The notes under the pieces were generated by a model. That model saw nothing but the letters and a program-made list of their open reading frames with translations, was not told the origin of the DNA and did not search any database. Shown in pieces: positions 54,531 through 64,000 of a DNA stretch of 64,000 nucleotides. Where the stretch lies: positions 4,154,001-4,218,000 of the forward strand of contig JAUCEF010000001.1 in NCBI GenBank assembly GCA_033558025.1, written 5' to 3'. Position 1 is the first letter of the stretch. Every line of letters starts with the position of its first letter. Both the position numbers and the translations under genes were made by a program. The DNA is from Phytophthora sp. 'mugwort' (lineage: Eukaryota; Oomycota; Peronosporomycetes; Peronosporales; Peronosporaceae).

Positions 54531-55389
54531 CATGAAGAGGTGTCATGTAGACAACACCACTGACACCCCGAGCAACATTACGGATACGCTGTACCTGTTG
54601 CTCTTAGAGTCACCCAATCGGCGGCTCTCTACAGTAGGTTTGTAGGTTTCATTAAGGTTACTTATAGTTTGTGTTGCAAGCCAAGCTAAAATCACATATA
54701 CATATATTCAGTCTTCAATCTATTAGTACCTTACTTTGGTAATTAGTCCTCCTCAGACCAGGGACTTGTGAACTGCGGTTCAGTTAGAGTTCATATACTC
54801 TCCGCTGCACACTTCATCTCGCAAGAAATGCTGAGTCGCCCCGTCACAATTGGTAATACTTGTAGTCAATCCACGCCTACGCGGGTAGATTGATTACCGA
54901 ATCCTCTGTGGACAAGAAGCGAGACACAATAGAACACAGCGAGTTTCCTCACTTGGACGACTCCCAGTGGGAGTCGGTTCGAAAGATGGGATGTATCTTT
55001 GGGTTGGAAGCCCTACAAAATTTGGCGGCGGCGACGCCAGCCGATCAGGCCGCTCGCGTGAATGTGTTCGGCATATACGAACGTGGCTGCCACATCCCCC
55101 CCCCCAGGTGCACGCGGCTCAACCAAAGCTTTCTGGACCAAAGCTTCTGCGGCTGACGGCCCCTCCGTTGAAGCGAGGGAAGGAGATAGCCTCCACCTTG
55201 GGTCCGAAAAGTAGAGATCGCGATGAGCGCCGGTCTCATCTCGGGCGTGCGACTTCGCATTGCTTATGCGCTCTCGAAACTCGGTGGTAGAGCCCAAACA
55301 TTGGGCCTATACCATGAAGACAACTTCTCCTAAATGTTACATTTTGGATGCAGATAGTGAGCAAATAGTGCCGCATTCCTGTCAACTAG
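54531..55389. other. Intergenic stretch
   Basis: No assigned gene. An 88-aa frame at 54,890-55,156 is polar and could be an N-terminal scrap of the Ty3/Gypsy relic that follows, but has no diagnostic motif. Confidence 0.4.
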
Positions 55390-56330
55390 TATCGAGTGCG
55401 CAAACAACGAAAGCGTGACTTGCGTAGGTACGCGCAGTAGATGCGTATATTGGCAGCATCTCTGGTAGGCAATCCGCGACACGAATAAAACAAGGTCACG
55501 GTCTTCGTATAAGGCTTCGAGTTGGCCCGGCACGCACACAGGTATTCCGTATGCATGTCCGGACGATGGAGAAAGCGATCCAACTCGCTCTCCAGGAAGG
55601 GTACAGATACTGACAGGCTCGTACTCCAGGTATGAGCTTACCATTCACCCAATTAATTGGCGCCGGATCAGAGCTGACACGGCTGAACAGTGCCTTATTC
55701 GATGCTACGGATTTGGTAAGCTCTGGCACATGCAACGTTACGGTCCTGGGCGAAAACAAGGAAGGAGTCCTTCCGCAGACTCCAAAGTCCAAAGTGTGGG
55801 TGTCAGAACCCGCGCGCGAGGGGACAGGTGGAACGCAGGACACCAGTAGAGGCGGGGCGCCATAATTGGGGAAGATCTTAATCTTCGCGAAGGTGTGCGG
55901 CTGCGCGCACCGCGGATGCTTAACCCCTGAGAGACGATGCACTCTCGAATCGGAAAAGAGCACCGGAGGGGTGCTGGTGGTGAACGAGAGTGAGTGTACG
56001 GGGATACAAATATCCATTGAAGGTATTAATTGACTATGACACGTCTAGGATTTTTGCTAGACGCCGGAGTGTCGCGAGGAATAGCGAAAAACAATTTCTC
56101 CGATGCTCTACGTGAGAGCATGGGGAACGGGCAGGCCGGGGCGAGACTGGCCGAAGGTACCATTGCCAAGGTGCCCAAGATCTGCACGGAGCTTCGGTCA
56201 AGCTCGAAGACTTTGACATCTCTGAGACGTTCATCGTCCTGGGCATGGATAAATACGACTTGATCCTCGGCATGCCGTAGCTCGAAAAGCAGAACTTCGG
56301 ATCGATCGGCGAGGGAAAGCCATAGGGCTA
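55390..56330 (+). mobile_element. Ty3/Gypsy retrotransposon relic (gag and protease)
   Basis: In the plus strand VGPARTQVFRMHVRTMEKAIQLALQEGYRY (about 55,518-55,607) matches the capsid region of Ty3/Gypsy gag. Further on, GFLLDAGVSRGIAKNNFSDALRE (56,050-56,118) is the protease active-site region (DAGASRGI type). It is followed in a shifted frame by ISETFIVLGMDKYDLILGMP (about 56,217-56,278). Reverse transcriptase and LTRs were not found. Inactive. Confidence 0.7.
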
Positions 56331-57212
56331 GTAAGCCTCCCGTCTCTGACAGAGCACTGGTTCATGTTCCCACCTCTGTCAGACGACAGGGCACCATGAA
56401 GGGTGCCCAGAACCCAAGGATGTCCGATGAAGACATGGGAGTCGCACTGTAACAGGCGCTCCCGGAAAGCAGTTCCGAGAAGTATCGCAACAGGTCACGA
56501 GACCTTGTTCACTGCGTGCAGAGCTCGTGGGCCGCCAAAGGCTAGGTCAGTGGACAGTGCTTTCCGCCCCGCACTGGATACGCGCATTCACAAGGATGAA
56601 GACTTGTGTGAGCCGGAGCACGAGGCCGACGCGTCAGCGTGCATCAATGCTCAGAGTCGCCGCACCTCCGGTACCGTGACTGTGAAATTGTCGACGGACC
56701 CATTCGAGATATGTACAAACAATAACGAACTCAGTAATGATCTACGAAATACGTACCGGACCAGTGATTCCTCCCACGCGGATGGATGACCGGTCGACCG
56801 GATACATGACTGATCCATGATCTGCAATTTCTATCCAGGACCACAACCATGTGGATTGCTGACCATCGATACAAATTCATGGCATTAACAATGGGGTCGA
56901 TGATTCGTTTAGTGGATCTATCATGCTATAAGTTTGTGTCGAGAACGCAAATAAATACGTTCGAGCCAAATTCAAGCACAAACGAGGGTAGCATGTGAAC
57001 AATGGAGGTAGCAGAAGTAGTGGATGTCTAGTAACTTGACATACGATGGCGAAAATCAACTCAAAGTATCGTCGCATACCACAAGGATACACACCACAAT
57101 TTAGCACTCAGTAGTCCCCAAAGCGTACCCATTGATTGCGCACAACTCTTTGGTAATATGTACTGACACAATAGGCTTCCGGAAGACGCATTACATTTTT
57201 AATCATCAAACC
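56331..57212. other. Unassigned stretch
   Basis: No supportable gene. Loose variants of ATCCATGA occur at 56,802-56,882 in irregular spacing. Confidence 0.4.
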
Positions 57213-57330
57213 CAATCCATGATAGTCGAATAGGATCCATGATAATATTAAACCGAATCCATGATTTTACCGGTACCTATCCATGATGGACAGTTAGAAC
57301 CAATGATAATTCTAAATAGTATCCATGAAA
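57213..57330 (+). repeat. Array of ATCCATGA motifs at about 21-bp spacing
   Basis: Exact ATCCATGA at 57,215, 57,235, 57,257, 57,279 and 57,321, with a degenerate copy (ACCAATGA) at 57,299-57,306. The steps are 20, 22, 22, 21 and 21 bp, while the 12-14 bp between motifs are unrelated to each other. Confidence 0.75.
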
Positions 57331-57617
57331 ATACATTAAAATCGATAATAAAAACAAAAAGAGCATGGCAATGCTATCACGGTCAAACGTACAAGTGAAT
57401 GGAAAACAGTAGAACACGAAATTCAGACTGAAAATGTTCACTTAACCTTTTTAGATCTCCTCGGTCACCGTCAGCATGACAAGCTAGCTCTTGTGTTTGA
57501 GAAATGTGTTCTTCTTCCCAAAAGGCGCTTGCACTTCTGCAATACGCACCCTTGTCGTTGTTGCCTTGCGATTCCTAGCGATGTTATTATTCTCTGGGTT
57601 GTCAACCAGTAGCGCTC

Positions 57618-58258
57618 GTGGTTCATCTGCGAACGCTTCGATTCAAAGCGCTTGAAGCTGAAGCCGAATCGGAAAAAGCCTCATGCCACCGACTCCTTTG
57701 CAGATGCATGCTTCACAACATCAACCGAGAACTGAGCATGAATGGATACAGTCACCGCTCAGGGAAGTATGGCCGCGTGAGGCAAGTCACCGTGGTGACC
57801 ACGGTGCACCCAGCGTTGAGCGCAATCGCCACCATGCCGGAGCGAAAAGTGCAGCCGTTGAATGCCTCAAGGACGACGATCAGCTTCGTATCTGCGTGCA
57901 GTGCGACCGTATCTAGAACTTGCACCTATTCCTGCTTCTCAATTGCCGCAGTTGTTTCGGCCGGTTGATAGTCGCGGTGAAGGTGCTCCGCTTGTATGGC
58001 TTGAAGGACCTTGACCATACCCACCTCTTGTCCAGACCACGCCAGATGCATGGGCGAAGCGAATCCAGCCATACGCTCGTAGATAAGACGGAAGGTAGCA
58101 TTTAGGTCATCAGCCAAATTTAGCGGTGCTTGGCGGCGCTTATCGTCGTTGGTCTCGCAGAACCGCTTGGTTTCTGGGAGGGCAGCCACGTCATACAGAA
58201 CAATGTCGATCTCCTTCGCTCTCAGGAAACATTTAGCGACGTGGTACCGCGGTCCCAC
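57618..58258 (-). pseudogene. Broken ORF of unknown function
   Basis: A 110-aa minus-strand frame (57,926-58,258) contains LADDLNATFRLIYERMAGFASPMHLAWSGQEVGMVKVLQAIQ and is continued with stops below 57,926. I do not recognise it. The amino-acid pattern is protein-like, so I list it as a possible relic. Confidence 0.3.
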
Positions 58259-58754
58259 AGGTCTCTCAAGGTCGTCATCTCGGGCGGGGGCATAGGGAAG
58301 CTTATGTCAATGCGCTTGGTTTCTTCATGTCGATTCGTGTTGTGTGCGGTCTGAATGGGAGGTCATGGATGGCTGTCGTCGTTGGTACAAAATCATCATC
58401 CTTTGATAATCGAGTAACAGATGCATGCTCAACTGGCACTACCTTTCCGTGCAACTCAGTATTCTGCTATTTGTATTGCTGCTTGCTGCCGGAAGCGCAA
58501 AAAAACCATATACACAACTCCCTCTCGACAAGCGTACCTCGTCACTTAAATACTCCGGTATATCTGCTTAAATTAATTAGGGATTAATGAGGCCATTCAT
58601 TGAAATGCACTGATCTGACCTTAGGCCCAGTCTTGTATCTTCCCACCAAAGCGGGACGGGATTTGGAACGAGGCTGTCAGGTCCAGGACTCCCATCCCTC
58701 TGCAGACGATACATTACCACGGGTTGCGCGCCCCGCTAGCCAAGCCAGGACAAC

Positions 58755-58862
58755 GCCGCCAGCAGCACTAAGGTCGCCCCCAGCAGCAACGTCACCCCCA
58801 GCAGCAGGGTCGCCCGCTCAAGCAAGGCCACCGGTAGCAGCAAGGTCACCGCCAGCAGAAAG
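58755..58862 (+). repeat. 18-bp minisatellite, six units
   Basis: Six consecutive 18-bp units (GTCGCCCCCAGCAGCAAC-type) without indels. In one frame they encode the hexapeptide SPPAAx. Inside the 5' part of the Harbinger element. Confidence 0.85.
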
Positions 58863-59039
58863 TTGGCCAACAGGATTGATTTCAGCAGCAGAATCTAAAA
58901 GATTGAGTATCAGAGACTGGAATGCAGGAAGAAGTGGGGTAGATCATTTCGTCGGTGCTACTGTTGTCGAGCTGCAGCCACGGCCCCGAGCTCCGCTGCA
59001 AGTGCGCGCCAGGCCTCAAGTGGGACAGCGAGCTCAGCA

Positions 59040-60098
59040 TGGTTCTGCCTGAAAGTCAGTTCGAGGCGTGTTACCGCATGCCAGCGTCGGCATTTGAGCA
59101 TCTATAGAGCTTGCTCGCGCCACGACTACTCTGCTCCCAACACGCGTGGTTGGGGCGAGATTGGATCGCACCGATAACGCGCTGCAGCTGAGACTAAGAG
59201 TTTTAGCTGGCGGCTCCATGCATGACGTCCGGAGCATTCCGGCATCAGCAAGGCATCTTTCTATCGCATCGTGTAGTTAGTGGTGGATGCAATCAACGTG
59301 ACAAGTGAATTGAGGCTAGAATTCCCCCGGTCGCCGACCTCACGCGAAGCGGCAGCAACCGCGTTTAAGACACTGAGTGCGGAAGGAGTTTTCTCGGGCT
59401 GCGTGAGCTGTCTGGATGGTTGGCTTTTCGCGACCAGAGCACCACGGATGACGGAGACAGACGGCGTCCGACAGCAGCGCTACTACAGCGGACACTACCG
59501 CTGCTACGGTGTAAACATCCAAGCCTGCTGCGACTACCGTTGCCGCTTAACGTACGTCAATGTTTCGCAGCTCGGCAGCTGCAACGACAGCAGAGCTTTT
59601 CAGCAGAGTGGACTGCATGGGACAATGGAAGAGATGGAAAATGGTTTCTGTCTGTTAGGCGACAACTCGTAGGTGTGCAGCTCACACATGCTCACGCCGT
59701 TTTCACGCGCAGAGACGACGGAATTACGTCGCGACTCCTACAACTTCTATATCTCCCTGCTAAGGATTCACATGGAGATGTCGTTCGGGCTGGTGGTCGG
59801 GCGTTGGCAGATATTCGTCCGTCCGCTTCTGATGGCACTGGACAAGGAGCCCTATATTGTTGGAGCTGCTGCTCGTTTGCACAATTTCGTGCAGAATCAT
59901 CGCTACGATGCGTCCGTAACGTATGATATTGTAGAGGAATGTACGAGACAAGGGCTCGTCCGCCGCCATGGTCACTCGCTCGTCTCGCTGCTTGGGTACG
60001 CATCAACGACACTTCTGCAAGAAACAGATACAAACCCATTCACGAGAGAAGCAATGGCTGAAAAGATTAAGTCGAAGGATCTCTACCGGCCTAACTAA
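59040..60098 (+). pseudogene. Harbinger transposase (DDE_Tnp_4), frameshifted
   Basis: From about 59,040: FEACYRMPASAFEHL, then GCVSCLDGWL (first Asp, 59,397-59,426). YYSGHYRCYGVNIQACCDYRCRLTYVNVS and a stop at 59,670 follow. Then, in frame after it, CSSHMLTPFSRAE, FNFY-like YNFYISLLRIHMEMSFGLVVGRW (Glu block) and VGAAARLHNFVQNHRYD to the stop at 60,098. The break at 59,670-59,673 replaces the residues around the second Asp. The region 59,100-59,280 also has stops. Confidence 0.8.
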
Positions 60099-61273
60099 TC
60101 AACCAACAACAGTGAATCATGCTTACTCCAATGCGTCCATCGCTTCGACTTTTTTCATGTAATCCTCCACTTTGTTCTCGAGACGAAAAACGATTGTGCT
60201 GCTCAAACCCGCCTGTGTCGCAGCACAGCGACTTAGTCAACTGCTCCAGCGCCGTGAACGTACGAGCGCGCTTGTTTTCCTGCCTCTTTCTTCTTCCAGC
60301 TGCACTTTCGTCTCGCTCGAGCCAAACCTTGACTCGATCGGGCACGCGCTTCTTGGAGTTGCCTGGCTTCTTGCTACTGTTGGGCATCGTGCATGGGCCC
60401 TCGTCGGATGTCGACCCCTCTTCTAGCGTGCCAAGTTGACAGTGCTTAAGCATGCTGCCCACGGCAGCACTGAACGCCTGCGGCCTGACCAGCACCACGC
60501 CTCACGTAAAGCGTATCAAGCTGACCCACGCAAAAAATAAAAAAGTCAGTTTCATGCATCCCCGACTGCGTAACGCGTGCGCGGCACCAAACTTGGCCGA
60601 CGTGTCCTTCCACATCTACTGTCGTGAGGCATGATGCGCCCAGGGTCGATGCCAGAAAATCGCGCGTCTCTCGAAATGAGCCCGGCGTACTGAGATCGCT
60701 CCGTGACGAATTCTGCTGCCACCTCCTTCCAAAATGGATTCAGGCCACCAACTGCTCCAGCGTCTAGCTCAAGTCGCACAGGTTGTGTACCCGTATCGTC
60801 CAGGTGATCGCAGAACTTCTCGTTGAAGAGAACACTCAGCAGCCGAAAGCTGCAATGCCTCGTTTTGCGAGTGTTGGCCAGAGCACATATCAGTTGCAAT
60901 GCCGTCCCCTACAATAACTTGTTACGCTGATCGGCCACGGCTTCCTCACTTTACCGGTGTGAGCGTGCCAAGTGGACCAAAATGGTCTCGTGGCCCGTGT
61001 TGTTGTCCAGATTGCCGTTCTTGGAGCGGACCTTGACGCTAAAGATCTTGCACAGAGAGCGTTCTTGGGCGTGTAACATGTCAGAAACGCTTGCAGTTTC
61101 CCATCAGTTTCTCCAGGTTGAGGTCTCGCGATATGCTTTACGATGTCGGTGACTGGATCCGTTGAAGCCGTCTTGCCAAGTAGCGAGGAGGAGAAAGCGA
61201 AAGTGACCTTGACAGCTACAGCACAGCCACCAGACCGCGCGAAACCGATTGGGAGCCAATGGCTCTGAGCCAT
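60091..61273 (-). pseudogene. Second (Myb/SANT-like) ORF of the Harbinger element, broken
   Basis: Minus-strand pieces in order are DGKLQAFLTCY (about 61,100), CALANTRKTRHCSFRLLSVLFNEKFCDHL and GINPFWKEVA-like sequence (60,700-60,890), then a shifted piece. Last is the 135-aa tail at 60,091-60,498 (NSKKRVPDRVKVWLERDES, then ARTFTALEQLTKSLC). This protein type accompanies Harbinger transposases and binds the ends; identification rests on context and overall pattern. Confidence 0.55.
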
Positions 61274-61537
61274 TGGTTTTGCTTCTTGTCGAGTGTCCAG
61301 CGTTCACGATGACGTCGCCTTCGTCACATATTTTGTGTAACCACGAACCGTGTCGCACAAGCTCCCCGTAGGTCAAGAGGGGGTGTCACCCCTGAAGCGG
61401 GATGGCTTGTACTCGTGCTATGATTGGTCCCAGCACGCAGCCCGCGAGATACAAGACTGTCCCTTAGGGCCAGTCTTGTATTTATTCTATTTCTGCTACC
61501 TCAGCGCTGTACTGTATAGCCAATTCCGTAGCTGAAT

Positions 61538-61747
61538 AGTCGTAGAGCGACTCTCACAAGTTATTTATTTAATAATATAAGAATAAATCACTAAAAGCGA
61601 CTCTTACAAGTGATTTATTTACATGTTAATAATATTTAATTTAGTCGTTGAACAACTCTCACAAATAATATATTAATAATAAATCACTGTGAGAGTCTAG
61701 CTACATTATGGAATCAACATTCAACTTTGTCGAGTCGCTCAACGACC
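61538..61747. mobile_element. Short AT-rich inverted-repeat element (MITE-like)
   Basis: Starts AGTCGTAGAGCGACTCTCAC, and near its other end GAGTCGCTCAACGAC is the inverted match. Internal direct copies of CGACTCT(C/T)ACAAG lie at 61,549 and 61,598, a variant at 61,652, and an inverted CACTGTGAGAGTC at 61,685. The interior is rich in AATAAATCA/TGATTTATT blocks. Ends 60 bp before the start of the PLP enzyme gene. Confidence 0.6.
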
Positions 61748-61807
61748 TTAGCCAATCATAACTCAGAATCTTAATTAACAAAAGCGTCCACACTGTCACC
61801 GCTGGTC

Positions 61808-63376
61808 ATGCGCTGCGTGGGCGCCCCCGTCCAGGCCTCGCTGCGTCTTCATTCCTCCATTCCTCACCGACTATACATTCCCTCTGTCCATTCCTTCAGC
61901 TTCATTCTGAGCCGATCCGCTCTCTCCACCTCCTCCCAGAAGCTCCAGAGGTGGAGCTCAAAGGAGACGTCCGGCATGACCAGTGCTCCCGTCTCTTCCG
62001 GTGGCTACGAGGCCTTCGGCTCCTTTCACACGCCATCTACCGCCTCACTTTTCGCACAAGACGACACAGGATCAAATCCACTAATGGTGTTCGAATCCGA
62101 CATTGCGTCGCAGCGTCTGCAGCTCCAGACTAATTCCGTGCGCAACGTGCAGAACCGTTCGCTCTTCGCGCTGGATCTGCAGACGTGGACATACCTCAAT
62201 CACGGGGCGTTTGGGGCGCCAACCAGAGTGGCAGTTGAGGCTGAAGGTCATTGGAGAGCTCAAGCGGACGCGCAGCCGCTGAATTTTAATGACCGGGAGC
62301 TGTTCCCACTGGTGGTGAGAGCCATCAAGTCCCTCGCGGGGTTCATTGGAGTTTCTCGCCCGGAAGAGCTAGTGCTGCTGCCCAATGCAACGGCGGGACT
62401 GCATTCCGTTCTAGCGTCGGTGTTGGCGGGTGACGAGGAGGAGGCGAAGACGGTAGTGCTCTTTAGTACGAGGTACGGTGCAGTGAGGAAAATGCTGCAG
62501 GCGATTGAGAGTTCGAACGGATCGGTGAATATCCATGAAGAGCCACTGTCTTTAGAGGAGTCTTACGACGATGACAAGGTGATGGAGAAGCTGGATAAGG
62601 CACTGGACGCGGTACAAGCTGCTGGACGTCCCGTGGCGCTTGTGATGGTGGACCACATCACGTCCAACACGGCGGTGACGATGCCTGTCACGGAGATTGT
62701 GCAGCGCTGTCACGCTCGAGGCAGCGGTATTCCCGTGCTAGTGGATGGAGCGCATGGACTGTTGAATCTGTCTCTTGATCTCGATGAGATCGGCGCCGAC
62801 TATTACGTTGGCAACTGCCACAAGTGGTTCTGCTCAGCACGCGGCGCCGCCTTCCTGCACGTTGCAAGGGCCAATGGACCCCGTATCGAGCCGCGCATCA
62901 TCTCACATGGATTCTTTGATGGTATGCAGAGCGCCTTTATGTGGACAGGCTTACAAGATTATAGTGCGTGGCTGGCGTTACCCCAGTGTCTCGCCTTCTG
63001 GCGTCGTCAAGGTGTCGAGGAAACGCGCAAGTACATGCACACGCTAGTGCAAAAGGCGGCGGAGTTTCTGTACACTCAGTGGGAGATGCCGGGCGACCTC
63101 GCACGGGAACGCGAGTTTCCACTGCACAAGCGTCACGCCATGCGTCTCGTCCAGCTGCCGACTTCGCGAAGACTTTGCGGTGATGTCGTAGTGGATGCAA
63201 CGAACCCGAAGGCCACATCCACAGATGCCAAGCGAGTTCAGGATGGTCTCCACTATATTCACCACATTGAAGTGCCGGTGAAATGCATCGATAACCGGCT
63301 ATACGTTCGTTTATCAGCACACGTTTACAATTGCCTGGAAGATTTTGAGAAATTAGCTCATGCCGTCGTGAAGTAA
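61808..63376 (+). CDS. PLP-dependent enzyme, aminotransferase class V (isopenicillin-N-epimerase/cysteine lyase-like)
   Basis: 522 aa, single exon. PLP-binding residues can be read: Asp313 and His316 in VDGAHGLLNL and the Schiff-base Lys339 in GNCHKWFCSARG. LNHGAFGAPTRVA (130-141) and NDRELFPL are typical of the epimerase-like subgroup. Residues 1-56 are rich in Ser, Arg and Leu with almost no acidic residues, which suggests a mitochondrial targeting sequence. A Met at 57 would begin the form without it. The exact reaction cannot be told from sequence; desulfurase/lyase or epimerase activity on an amino acid is possible. A short MITE-like element occupies its near-upstream region. Confidence 0.88.
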   Translation: MRCVGAPVQASLRLHSSIPHRLYIPSVHSFSFILSRSALSTSSQKLQRWSSKETSGMTSAPVSSGGYEAFGSFHTPSTASLFAQDDTGSNPLMVFESDIASQRLQLQTNSVRNVQNRSLFALDLQTWTYLNHGAFGAPTRVAVEAEGHWRAQADAQPLNFNDRELFPLVVRAIKSLAGFIGVSRPEELVLLPNATAGLHSVLASVLAGDEEEAKTVVLFSTRYGAVRKMLQAIESSNGSVNIHEEPLSLEESYDDDKVMEKLDKALDAVQAAGRPVALVMVDHITSNTAVTMPVTEIVQRCHARGSGIPVLVDGAHGLLNLSLDLDEIGADYYVGNCHKWFCSARGAAFLHVARANGPRIEPRIISHGFFDGMQSAFMWTGLQDYSAWLALPQCLAFWRRQGVEETRKYMHTLVQKAAEFLYTQWEMPGDLAREREFPLHKRHAMRLVQLPTSRRLCGDVVVDATNPKATSTDAKRVQDGLHYIHHIEVPVKCIDNRLYVRLSAHVYNCLEDFEKLAHAVVK

Positions 63377-63450
63377 GAAACAATTTAAAAAAAAATTAAG
63401 ATAGGAATCTTTGGCAAGAGTCGTTGGAATTTATTGACAAGATTTTTTCG

Positions 63451-64000
63451 ATGCGTCTACGTCCCTGGGTATCACTTTGGTGCTATTTGTTGACGCTGTT
63501 TCTAGTTTTCGTGACTGCCCAAGCTTCGCTAGTTCTGGTGGATCGCCATGTTTCCGCTGAAGTGGTGCACGTAGCTCCTGGGAATCCGGGATCTGCCGAC
63601 GTGTTGGTCGCCTGGTCAGCCTTTGATAATATCCATAAGGCCACTGGAGGCTCTGCTAGTGTTGAAGCATATGAAGTTCAGTATGCAGTATCTGGATCTG
63701 GAGTTTGGACGTCGTTGGGTGACTCACTTACAGGTTTTCCTGTCGATCTCGGAGCTCAAGCGACGGAACGTGTGCCCAAGCAGCGAATTTTCACTCGAGT
63801 AGATGCTGGAGAGACCATCAATGATGGTTACTTCAGACTGACGCTCTCGTACGAAGGCTCGAGTCCCAGTGCTTTGGGTGGACGTGCTACAGCTGGAGTT
63901 GTGACGCCTCCAATCGCTTTCGACGCTAGTGCTGACGTCATGAAGATTGCGCTCGAGTCTCTTGAACAGGTCACAAAGGTCCAAGTATTCCGGAATATCC
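63451..64000 (+). CDS. Secreted protein, 5' part only (cut by window end)
   Basis: Open from ATG 63,451 to the window end (183 codons). A signal peptide (WVSLWCYLLTLFLVFVTAQA) is followed by a beta-rich extracellular-type region. EAYEVQYAVSGSGVWTSLG recalls a fibronectin III fold. FDASADVMKIALESLEQVTKVQV is a segment that recurs in large oomycete cell-surface proteins. It starts only 75 bp after the stop of the PLP enzyme gene, so its promoter must be very short or overlap that gene. Family assignment is tentative. Confidence 0.75.
   Translation, partial: MRLRPWVSLWCYLLTLFLVFVTAQASLVLVDRHVSAEVVHVAPGNPGSADVLVAWSAFDNIHKATGGSASVEAYEVQYAVSGSGVWTSLGDSLTGFPVDLGAQATERVPKQRIFTRVDAGETINDGYFRLTLSYEGSSPSALGGRATAGVVTPPIAFDASADVMKIALESLEQVTKVQVFRNI

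Larger units (their letters stand above)
58624..61463 (+). mobile_element. PIF/Harbinger transposon with both ends and TTA target duplication
   Basis: 2,840 bp between TTA at 58,621-58,623 and TTA at 61,464-61,466. The ends are GGCCCAGTCTTGTATCT and, inverted, GGGACAGTCTTGTATCT. It contains a decayed transposase on the plus strand and a decayed second ORF on the minus strand, the convergent two-gene layout known for Harbinger elements. A further copy of the same end sequence abuts the right side at 61,467. Confidence 0.88.

Noticed and set aside
57213..57330. A CRISPR array
   Set aside because: The repeated part is only 8 bp, spacers are 12-14 bp, there are no cas genes, and the sequence is eukaryotic. 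Treated as a binding-site array instead.

Overview
The window looks like a piece of an oomycete nuclear genome, most likely a Phytophthora-type Peronosporalean. The evidence is short GT-AG introns (47-90 bp) in compact genes, oomycete-style initiator promoters (TCATTYYNCAWTT-like), TTTAGGG-type telomere-like repeats, a bZIP of the oomycete QCRxNQA type, and many decayed pogo, IS630-like, piggyBac, Harbinger, mariner, LINE and Ty3 elements. Species was not determined.

Left flank (1-7,040): four ordinary housekeeping genes. They are a SAC1-type phosphoinositide phosphatase (5 exons, minus), an aquaglyceroporin (minus), a flavin reductase-like protein (3 exons, minus), and a J-domain protein fused to a TMEM185-like membrane domain (4 exons, plus). 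The last two diverge from a 301-bp shared promoter region. From 7,040 to 15,200 there are only transposon relics and unassigned sequence.

Centre (15,200-47,700): a secreted tyrosinase cluster built from two large inverted repeats (palindromes). Palindrome 1 has a near-identical core of about 2.47 kb (15,470-17,935 and 24,589-27,056), with one tyrosinase (A) per arm and a 6.65-kb spacer. Palindrome 2 has 4,904-bp arms (28,562-33,465 and 41,305-46,208) that I can align without an indel. It carries two tyrosinases (B and C) per arm around a 7.84-kb spacer. The gene order is A+ ... A- B- C- ... C+ B+, so there are six intact genes in three pairs encoding identical proteins. Two decayed tyrosinases follow on the plus strand (46.3-47.6 kb). 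Both spacers are filled with dead transposons, plus a relic of a small secreted protein, and one arm of palindrome 1 has taken a 778-bp transposon. All three proteins have a signal peptide, six copper-ligand histidines, a highly variable linker and a conserved four-cysteine C-terminal module. They should act outside the cell or in the wall as phenol oxidases; a role in melanin-like cross-linking is inference.

Right flank (47,880-64,000): a Hikeshi-type Hsp70 nuclear import factor (3 exons, minus) and a bZIP factor (minus). These are followed by a transposon-rich stretch with a pogo element and a Harbinger element whose ends and target-site duplications can both be read, a Ty3/Gypsy relic, and a 21-bp phased motif array. 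Last come a class V PLP enzyme (plus) and, 75 bp downstream, the 5' end of a secreted protein gene cut by the window edge.
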